From Eurosta solidaginis (Eukaryota > Arthropoda > Insecta > Diptera > Tephritidae): a DNA stretch of 64,000 nucleotides. Location: assembly GCF_040869045.1 (NCBI RefSeq), contig NW_027137006.1:186001-250000 (forward strand), in the 5' to 3' direction. How positions within the stretch are numbered: position 1 is the first letter of the stretch; each line of letters begins with the position of its first letter. Shown piece by piece: positions 51,076 through 59,566 of the stretch. Under the pieces are notes generated by a model, which saw nothing but the letters and a program-made list of their open reading frames with translations, was not told the origin of the DNA and made no database searches. The position numbers and the translations under genes are program-made.

Positions 51076-52122
51076 CTGGGGATAATTGGTTTGGCCGTAG
51101 TATCCCGTGCGGAATCCTTGTTCATATCCGGGGTAATTGTAGTTGCTAGGACGATTTGTCTGTGGAATGAATGGATTATTTGGGTACCTATTTGGTTGTC
51201 GATTAAACTGTTGCAACCTCGGTGCAAAACTAGGTTTTGGTGCTAAGGAATAAGTCAGCTCGGGATAGAAGGGTCTGTTATTGTTATAATTTGTGGTGTT
51301 TCGTGGTAATCGTGTCGGTCCATTGATAATTGATCTATTCACAGTGTTCGCGTGGTTCATTCGGAAGGACATGTTATCAAGTTTTTGACACAGGTGCAAT
51401 GCCTGTGGCAGGGTGGTTGGTTCACGGATACTGAGGAGACGGGGTAGGTCCCCATTAAGCCCGCGAATAAACGTATCCAGAGCTTTCTCTCTGTAGGAGT
51501 TTGTCATGGCTCTGATGGACTCTTCGTCCAAGTCGAGAGAGGAAATTTTGTCAAGGATTAGTGAAAGATGTTGATAGACCTTCTGATAGAAGGTAGAGAT
51601 ATCATCGTGGCGCTGGGCCAGTGTGGTCATTTGGTATTCTAAAGTACCAATATCTCTCTTGTCGGAATAGTGCATCATAAGGCACTTTCTAATATGCATC
51701 CAATCTAGTGGAGTACTATAGGATTCGAGAGCCGTGTCGGCATCGCCCACAATTTTGTGTCTGATTGTATGTAGTATGGCGAAATATTTAGGTGTGTCTT
51801 TCAAAGATTCATATGCTTTTAGTATTCTGTCGACACTTTTTCTCCAGGAGCTAAATTCACCTGGTCGTCCTGAGAATTCTCTCAAGTATTTTACCATATC
51901 TGGTACCCTATCTAGATCGTTTATATTTTGCGCATTTAATGTAACACTATGGTCTGGTGGCAAATCATTAGGGGAAGTCCTATTCATTCTATCTAACGCT
52001 GCTATAGCTGCTGATTCTACTGCCGTCGTATTACCGATGGGAGGGTTTCCCTGACGGGTATTTCCGTATTCCAACCTAAGTTGGTTCAATTGATCAACGA
52101 GTTCCTCCGCGGATTCTGGCAT

Positions 52123-52801
52123 TTTCCTAAAGATTTTATTTTTTTTTTTTTTTTTGTTTGATTGCTAATTTCTTTTAGTTCTTCTTTTATTTCACAAGGC
52201 ACAACTCAGTTTACTTTTCACAATGATTTCTGTATAATATTTTCTTCAGATTTTATGGATTTCTTTCCTAATTTCTAGTTAATTTTTCTTTCACAAAAAG
52301 CAATTAAATTTACTTTTCAAAATAATTCCCTTTTCTTTTTTGTTTCATAAGCGCAACTCAATTTACTTTCTCGCAATGATTTCTGTGTAAATTTTTATCT
52401 TTGATTTTATGGATTTGTATGCTAATTTCTCTTTTAATTTTTCTTTTCTTTCACAAAGCACAATTAGATCTATTTTTCATAATAATTTCTTTTTCTCTTT
52501 TTTTCAATTGTTATTATTATTTTTGTTTTCAATTATTTACTTATTACTATTTAATCTTACGCTAGTATCATGTCCAACGCTGGATGTGGGGTTTTCGCCG
52601 CTTCGGTGTTCGTCCTTTTCCCTCCTGGTACTTGGGTACCTCGGTCGTACTGCTTATTCCACTTCCCGGTGCCGCTGTAGACGCGTGGCCTTACTTGTTA
52701 TTTTTCAGGCACTTTTAACGTTTTTTTTTTTTTTTTTATACGTCACTCGCGTGGCCTTACTTTTTGATTTTCAGGCACTACTACTTTCCGACACTCGCGC
52801 T
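52123..52801 (-). other. Untranslated leader of the retrotransposon
   Basis: About 0.68 kb separates the primer site from the gag ATG, with no supported gene. It is strongly A-rich on the element strand, with two runs of 17 A (52139-52155, near the gag start, and 52721-52737). Related segments built on TTTCACAA..GC..CAA occur near 52192, 52291 and 52451, and CAATGATTTCTGT occurs at 52221 and 52374, so part of the leader is an imperfect tandem array. A second pair, GCGTGGCCTTACTT at 52683 and GCGTGGCCTTACTT at 52749, has a 66-bp period. Packaging or ribosome-entry roles are possible but unsupported. Confidence 0.7.
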
Positions 52802-52820
52802 GGTCCCTGCTCGGGCGCCA
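52802..52820 (-). other. Primer-binding site, tRNA-Lys type
   Basis: On the element strand the sequence begins TGGCGCCCGAGCAGGGAC. The first T is the last base of the 5' LTR, and the rest lies immediately inside. It matches the complement of the tRNA-Lys(UUU) 3' end in all but one of 18 positions, compared from memory of that tRNA class. Lysine tRNA is the primer reported for gypsy, whereas 17.6 and 297 use serine tRNA. Confidence 0.85.
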
Positions 52821-53198
52821 GTTAAATTACTAAAGGTTATTTAGTTGAAAAAAAATGTTTTATTGGGAGCTATGGCTCCTTTATTACTCAATGCCAGAAT
52901 TAGAACTAACTTTTACAAATATTATTTTCTTACAACTAACTTATTTTGTCGCCGCTCTACCGACTGCGCTGCTGTTGCCGCTTTGTGAATTCGCTGACGA
53001 TGCGCTTCCCACCGCTTGCTGCATTTCTGCTTATTTTCGTGATGTTATGACTTGGTTGAAATGTTGACGATGCATTTCTCACCGCTTGCTGCATTCTTAG
53101 TTATTTTCGTGGTGTTATGTTTCGTTATGGAATTTTGTTTACCAGCTTGTGCAACAAGTGTCTTCTTGCTTTACTATTTGGCGTGCGTCGTGCTAACA
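52820..53198 (-). repeat. 5' LTR (right copy)
   Basis: This 379-bp direct repeat of 45892-46270 differs from it at two bases. It would carry the promoter for the full-length transcript. I do not see a convincing TATA box at a suitable place, which is usual for gypsy-type LTRs that use an initiator. It holds the same AATAAA pair and the same 70-bp internal duplication as the left copy. Confidence 0.96.
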
Positions 53199-53202
53199 TG
53201 TA
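53199..53202. repeat. Target-site duplication (right), TGTA
   Basis: This matches 45888-45891. The satellite resumes directly with GGCTACACGAGAAC, so the interrupted monomer continues across the element. Confidence 0.85.
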
Positions 53203-56200
53203 GGCTACACGAGAACGGAGCCATCGAGTAACCAAAACAAATGGGTTAAACAAATTCGTACACGGTATTTATCAATTTAGCTCTAGAATTAAAGGATATA
53301 CAACGAGAAACAACGTTTGACAACCTTTAAACAGTTTTAATAACTATCTCAAAAATTGTCGCTCTGATGCAAACAACTGCTGAGTTATCTACTCAAATTT
53401 GTTGAACAAAACGACTTACGTATTTTAAGCATGCTAACCTTTAGCCCGGTAAGCAAATTCAAAAAAACGCAATATGTAGGCTACTCGAGAACGGAGCCGT
53501 CGAGTAACCAAAACAAATGGGCTAAACAAATTCGTACACGGTATTTATCAATTTAGCTCTAGAATTAAAGGGTATACAACGAGAAACAACGTTTGACAAC
53601 CTTTAAACAGTTTTAATAACTATCTCAAAAATTGTCGCTCTGATGCAAACAACTGCTGAGTTATCTACTAAAATTTGTTGAACAAAACGACTTACGTATT
53701 TTAAGCATGCTAACCTTTAGCCCGGTAAGCAAATTAAAAAAAAAACTCAATATGTAGGCTACACGAGAACGGAGCCGTCGAGTAACCAAAACAAATGGGT
53801 TAAACAAATTCGTACACGGTATTTATCAATTTAATTCTAGAATTAAAGGATATACAAGAGAAACAACGTTTGACAACCTTTAAACAGTTTTAATAACTAT
53901 CTCAAAAATTGCCGCTCTGATGCAAACAACTGCTGAGTTATCTACTCAAATTTGTTGAGCAAAACGACTTGCGTATTTTAAACATGCTAACCCTTAGCCC
54001 GGTAAGCAAATTAAAAAAAACGCAATATGTAGGCTACACGAGAACGGAGCCGTCGAGTAACCAAAACAAATGGGTTAAACAAATTCGTACACGGTATTTA
54101 TCAATTTAACTCTTGAAATAAAGGATATACAACGAGAAACAACGTTTGACAACCTTTAAACAGTTTTAATAACTATCTCAAAAATTGTCGCTCTGATGCA
54201 AACAACTGCTGAGTTATCTACTCAAATTTGTTGAACAAAACGACTTACGTATTTTAAGCATGCTAACCTTTAGCTCGGTAAGCAAATTAAAAAAAAACGC
54301 AATATGTAGGCTACACGAGAACGTAGCCGTCGAGTAACCAAAACAAATGGGTTAAACAAATTCGTACACGGTATTTATCAATTTAACTCTAGAATTAAAG
54401 TATATACAACGAGAAACAACGTTTGACAACCTTTAAACAGTTTTAATAACTGTCTCAAAAATTGTCGCTCTGATGCAAACAACTGCCGAGTTATCTACTC
54501 AAATTTGTTGAACAAAACGACTTACGTATTTTAAGCATGCTAACCTTTAGCCCGGTAAGCAAATTAAAAAAAAACGCAATATGTAGGCTACACGAGAACG
54601 GAGCCGTCGAGTAACCAAAACAAATGGGTTAAACAAATTCGTACACGGTATTTATCAATTTAACTCTAGAATTAATGGATATACAACGAGAAACAACGTT
54701 TGACAACCTTTAAACGGTTTTAATAACTACCTCAAAAATTGTCGCTCTGATGCAAACAACTGCTGAGTTATCTACTCAAATTTGTTGAACAAAACGACTT
54801 ACGTATTTTAAGCATGCTAACCTTTAGCCCGGTAAGCAAATTAAAAAAAACGCAATATGTAGGCTACACGAGAACGAAGCCATCGAGTAACGAAAACAAA
54901 TGGGTTAAACAAATTCGTACACGGTATTTATCAATTTAACTCTAGAATTAAAGGATATACAACGAGAAACAACGTTTGACAACCTTTAAACAGTTTTAAT
55001 AACTATCTCAAAAATTGTCGCTCTGATGCAAACAACTGCTTAGTTACCTACTCAAATTTGTAGAACAAAACGATTTGCGTATTTTAAACATGCTAACCTT
55101 TAGCCCGGTAAGCAAATTAAAAAAAACGCAATATGTAGGCTACACGAGAACGGAGCCGTCGAGTAACCAAAACAAATGGGTTAAACAAATTCTTACACGG
55201 TATTTATCAATTTAACTCTAGAAATAAAGGATATACAACGAGAAACAACGTTTGACAACCTTTAAACAGTTTTAATAACTATCTCAAAAATTGTCGCTCT
55301 GATGCAAACAACTGCTGAGTTACCTACTCAAATTTGTAGAACAAAACGATTTGCGTATTTTAAACATGCTAACCTTTAGCCCGGTAAGCAAATTAAAAAA
55401 AACGCAATATGAAGGCTACACGAGAACGGAGCCGTCGAGTAACCGAAACAAATGTGTTAAACAAATTCGTACACGGTATTTATCAATTTAACTCTAGAAT
55501 TAAAGGATATACAACGAGAAACATCGTTTGACAACCTTTAAACAGTTTTAATAACTATCTCAAAAATTGTCGCTCTGATGCAAACAACTGCTGAGTTATC
55601 TACTCAAATTTGTTGAACAAAACGACTTACGTATTTTAAGCATGCTAACCTTTAGCCCGGTAAGCAAATTAAAAAAAAAACGCAATATGTAGGCTACATG
55701 AGAACGGAGCCGTCGAGTAACCAAAACAAATGGGTTAAACAAATTCGGAAACGGTATTTATCAATTTAACTCTAGAATTAGAGGATATACAACTAGAAAC
55801 AACGTTTGACAACCTTTAAACAGTTTTAATAACTTTCTCAAAAATTGTCGCTCTGATGCAAACAACTGCTGAGTTATCTACTCAAATTTGTTGAACAAAA
55901 CGACTTACGTATTTTAAGCATGCTAACCTTTAGCCCGGTAAGCAAATTAAAAAAAAACGCAATATGTAGGCTACACGAGAACGGAGCCGTCGAGTAACCA
56001 AAACAAATGGCTTAAACAAATTCGTACACGGTATTTATCAATTTAACTCTAGAATTAAAGGATATACAACGAGAAACAACGTTTGACAACCTTAAAACAG
56101 TTTTAATAACTATCTCAAAAATTGTCGGTCTGATGCAAACAACTGCTGAGTTATCTACTCAAATTTGTTGAACAAAACGACTTACGTATTTTAAGCATGC

Positions 56201-56507
56201 TAACCTTTAGCCCGGTAAGCAAATTAAAAAAAAACGCAATATGTAGGCTACACGAGAACGGAGCCATCGAGTAACCAAAACAAATGGGTTAAACAAATTC
56301 GTACACGGTATTTATCAATTTAACTCTAGAATTAAAGGATATACAACGAGAAACAACGTTTGACAACCTTTAAACAGTTTTAATAACTATCTCAAAAATT
56401 GTCGCTCTGATGCAAACAACTGCTGAGTTATCTACTCAAATTTGTTGAACAAAACGACTTACGTATTTTAAGCATGCTAACCTTTAGCCCGGTAAGCAAA
56501 TTAAAAA
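53203..56507 (+). repeat. 277-bp satellite array between the two elements
   Basis: About 12 monomers of the same satellite run in the same orientation and phase as on the left of the LTR element. They include GAAATAAAGG, AAGGCTACACGAG/GTGTTAAAC and TTGCGTATTTTAAACATG variants, as found near 1-10 kb and 38-45 kb. No multi-monomer HOR is evident. The last monomer is cut in its A-run by the second mobile element. Confidence 0.95.
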
Positions 56508-56524
56508 CAAGTAAGGAAGGCTAA

Positions 56525-56542
56525 GTTCGGGTGCAACCGAAC
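56525..56542. other. Hairpin near left end of the dispersed repeat
   Basis: GTTCGG (56525-56530) and CCGAAC (56537-56542) are perfect inverted repeats around a 6-base loop, close to the junction with the satellite. Terminal hairpins occur in Helitron-type elements, which is one reason to consider that class. Confidence 0.6.
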
Positions 56543-56599
56543 ATTACATACTCAGTTGAGAGCTATGGAGACAAAATAAGGGAAATCACCATGTAGGAA

Positions 56600-58250
56600 A
56601 ATGGACCTAGGGTAACCCTGGAATGTGGTTGTATGACATGTGTATCAAATGGAAGGTATTAAAGAGTATTTTAAGAGAGAGTAGGCCATAGTTCTATTGA
56701 TGGACGCCATTTAGGGATATCGCCATAAAGGTGGACCAGGGCTGACTCTAGAATTTGTTTGTACGATATGGGTATCAAATGAAAGGTGTTACTGAGCATT
56801 TTAAGAGGGAGTGGGCCTTAGGTCTATCGGTGGACGCCTTTTCGAGATATCGCCATTAAGGTGGACTAGGGGTGACTCTAGAATGTGTTTGTACGATATG
56901 GGTATCAAATGAAAGGTGGTAATGAGTATTTTAAAAGGGAATGGGCTTTAGTTCTATAGGTGAACGCCTTTTCGAGAAATCGCCATAAAGGTGGACCAGG
57001 GGTGACTCTAGAATATGTTTGTACGATATGGGTATCGAATGAAAGCTGTTAATGAGTATTTTGAAAAGGAGTGATCCTTAGTTCCATAGGTCGACGCCGT
57101 TTCGAGATATCGCCATATCAAACGAAAGGTGTTACTGGGCATTTTAAGAGGGAGTGGGCATGAGGTCTATAGGTGGACGCCTTTTCGAGATATCGTCATT
57201 AGGGTGGGCAGGGGGGACTCTAGAAGTTGTTTGTACGATATGGGTATCAAACGAAAGGTGTTACTGAGCATTTTAAGAGGGAGTGGGCATTAGGTCTATA
57301 GGTGGACGCCTTTTCGAGAAATCTCCATTAGGGTGAGCCAGGGGTGACTCTAGAATGATTGTACGATATGGGTATCAAACGAAAGGTGTTACTGAGCATT
57401 TTAAGAGGGAGTGGGCATTAGGTCTATAGGTGGACGCCTTTTCGAGATATCGCCATTAGGGTGGGCCAGAGGTGACTCTAGAATGTGTTTGTACGATATG
57501 GGTATCAAATGAAAGGTGGTAATGAGTATTTTAAAAGGGAGTAATCCTTAGTTCAATAGGTGGTCGCCTTTTCGAGATATCGCCATAAAGGTGGACCAAG
57601 GGTGACTCTAGAATGTTTGTACGATATGGGTATCAAACGAAAGGTGTTACTGAGCATTTCAAGAGAGAGTGGGCATTAGGTCTATAGGTGGACGCCTTTT
57701 CGAGATATCGCCATTAAGGTGGCCCAGGGGTGACTCTAGAATGTTTGTACGATATGGGTATGAAACGAAAGGTGTTACTGAGCATTTTAAGAGGGAGTGA
57801 ACATTAGGTCTATAGGTGGACGCCTTTTCGAGATACCGCCATTAGGGTGGGCCAGGGGTGACTCTAGAATGTTTGTACGATATGGGTATCAAACGAAAGA
57901 TGTTACTGAGCATTTTAATAGGGAGTGGGCATTAGGTCTATAGGTGGACGCCTTTTCGAGATATCGCTATTAGGGTGGGCCAGGGGTGACTCTAGAATGT
58001 TTGTACGATATGGGTATCAAACGAAAGGTGTTACTGAGCATTTTAATAGGGGGTGGGCATTAGGTCTATAGGTGGACGCCTTTTCGAGATATCGCCATTA
58101 GGGTGGGCCAGGGGTGACTCTAGAATGTGTTTGTACGATATGGATATCAAATTAAAGGTATTAATGAGGGTTTTAAAAGCGAGTGGCCCTTAGATGTATA
58201 TGTGAAGGCGTTCTCGGGATATCGACCAAAATGTGGACCAGGTGATCCAG
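56600..58250 (+). repeat. Minisatellite, 128-130 bp unit, about 13 copies
   Basis: The segment TGGACGCCTTTTCGAGATAT recurs at 56701, 56831, 56961, 57091, 57174, 57303, 57431, 57561, 57689, 57817, 57945, 58073 and 58201 (some copies degenerate), so spacing is 128-130 bp. The exception is a shortened unit of 83 bp at 57091-57173. Each unit also has GACTCTAGAATG, GTACGATATGGGTATCAAA and GAAAGGTGTTACTGAGCATT. The central units are most alike and the outer ones more diverged, as expected for expansion from the middle. Frames inside it are not conserved. Confidence 0.9.
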
Positions 58251-58379
58251 AAAATCATCTGTCGGGTACTGCTAATTTATTTATATATGGAATACCACTA
58301 ACAGTATTCCTGCCAAGATTCCAAGGGCTGTTGATTTCGCCTTGTAGAACTTTTTCATTTTCTTCTACTTAATATGGTA

Positions 58380-59440
58380 GGTGTCACACCCATTTTACAA
58401 AGTTTTTTCCAAAGTTATATTTTGCGTCAATAAACCAAACCAGTTACAATGTTTCATCCCTTTTTTCGTATTTGGTATAGAATTATGGCATTTTTTTATT
58501 TTTCGTAATTTTCGATATCGATAAAGTGGGCGTGGTTATGGTCGGATTTCGGCCATTTTTTATATCGAGATAAAGTGAGTTCAGATAAGTACGTGTGCTA
58601 AGTTTAGTACAGATATATCGATTTTTGCTCAAGTTATTGTGTTAACGGCCGAGCGGAAGGACAGACGGTGGACTGTGTATAAAAACTGGGCGTGGCTTCA
58701 ACCGATTTCGCCCTTTTTCACAGAAAACAGTTACCGTCCTAGGAGCCAAGCCTCTACCAAATTTCACAAGGATTGGTTAATTTTTGTTCGACTTATGGCA
58801 TTAAAAGCATCCTAGACAAATTAAATGAAAAAGGGCGGAGCCACGCCCATTTTGAAATTTTCTTTTATTTTTGTAATTTGTTGCACCACTTCATTACTGG
58901 AGTTGAATGTTGGCATAATTTACTTATATGCTGTAAAGATATTAACTCTTCTTTTAAAATTTGAATTTAAAAAAATTTTTTTTTAAAAAGTGGGCGTGGT
59001 CGGTCTCCGATTTTGCTAATTTTTATTAAGCAGACATAAAGTAATAAGGGTAATGTTCCTGCCAAATTTCATCATGATATCTTTAACGACTGCCAAATTA
59101 CAGCTTGCAAAACTTCTAAATTACCTTCATTTAAAAGTGGGCGGTGCCACGCCCAATGGCCAAAATTTTACTAGTTTTCTATTCTGCGTCATAAGCTCAA
59201 CTCATCTACCAAGTTTCATCGCTTAATGCGTATTTGGTAATGAATTATCGCACTTTTTTGATTTTTCGAAATTTTCGATATCGAAAAATTGGGCGTGGTT
59301 ATTGTCCGATATCGTTCATTTTAAATAGCGATCTGAGATGAGTGCTCAGGAACATACATACCAAATTTCATGAAGATACCTCAAAATTTACTCAAGTTAT
59401 CGTGTTAACGGACGGACGGACGGACATGGCTCAATCAAAT
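58380..59440 (+). repeat. Internal duplication in the dispersed repeat
   Basis: Two related blocks of about 250 bp lie 763 bp apart. Both contain TTTCATC, CGTATTTGGTA, a TTTTTCG stretch, TTCGATATCG (58511 and 59274), GGGCGTGGTTAT, and then CTCAAGTTAT.GTGTTAACGG. The second ends in repeated GGAC tetramers and the first in a GGAAGGACAGACGG variant. The spacer has further GGGCGTGG-containing segments near 58690, 58990 and 59140. I see no gene here. Confidence 0.75.
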
Positions 59441-59566
59441 TTTTTTTCGATCCTGATTATTTTGATATATGGAAGTCTATATCTATCTCGATTCCTTTAT
59501 ATATGTACAACCAACCGTTATCCAATCAAACTTAATATACTCTGTGAGCTCTGCTCAACTGAGTAT

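Larger units (their letters stand above)
50626..52122 (-). pseudogene. gag, interrupted by one stop codon
   Basis: This is the structural Gag polyprotein that would form the particle around element RNA. Translation starts at ATG 52122 and runs 349 codons to a TAA at 51073-51075. The same frame then stays open to the TAA at 50626, giving 499 codons in all including both stops, so I treat the first TAA as a nonsense change within gag. The N-terminal two-thirds contains FSGRPGEFSSWRKSVD (about residue 88) and a helical capsid-like region with IRGLNGDLPRLL (about residue 218), both typical of errantivirus Gag. The C-terminal third is rich in Asn, Gln, Pro and Arg, and I see no CCHC zinc knuckle, as usual for this group. 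The end overlaps pol by 37 bases and contains the slippery site. The truncated 349-residue product would lack the basic tail and could not feed into Gag-Pol. Confidence 0.9.
45892..53198 (-). mobile_element. Errantivirus-like Ty3/gypsy LTR retrotransposon
   Basis: This 7307-bp element lies on the minus strand and is inserted inside a satellite monomer. In order along the minus strand it holds the 5' LTR, a tRNA-Lys-like primer site, a leader of about 0.7 kb, gag, pol (protease, reverse transcriptase, RNase H, integrase), an env remnant, a polypurine tract and the 3' LTR. The LTRs are 379 bp each and differ at two positions, so insertion was recent. Presence of env after pol, lack of a zinc knuckle in Gag, the 4-bp duplication and LTR ends AGTTA...TAACA (plus strand) all fit insect errantiviruses. 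Three defects make this copy non-autonomous: a stop in gag, a frameshift in pol and loss of the env N-terminal part. I cannot assign it to a named family. Confidence 0.95.
56508..59566. mobile_element. Unclassified dispersed repeat with inverted ends
   Basis: This 3.06-kb insertion sits in the A-run of a satellite monomer, and the satellite resumes with AAAACGCAATATGTAGG. A perfect 13-bp inverted repeat, ATACTCAGTTGAG at 56548-56560 and CTCAACTGAGTAT at 59554-59566, extends to AGCT on the inner side after a 2-bp offset. Near the left end GTTCGG and CCGAAC (56525-56542) form a 6-bp hairpin stem. The left half is a 128-130 bp minisatellite. The right half is built of GTGGGCGTGG-containing blocks and a stack of GGAC tetramers near 59410. 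There is no credible coding frame. The composition resembles abundant non-autonomous fly repeats, possibly of the Helitron-like DINE/HINE kind, but I cannot classify it. Target duplication cannot be judged inside poly-A. Confidence 0.75.

Noticed and set aside
50967..51227. Minus-strand 86-codon frame overlapping gag
   Set aside because: It is a different frame from both parts of gag; the gag frame is the same on both sides of the TAA, so no extra gene or frameshift is needed.
52409..52825. Plus-strand frame of 138 codons across the retrotransposon leader
   Set aside because: It is antisense to the leader, low in complexity, Phe/Leu/Ser-rich from T-runs, and has no recognisable domain.
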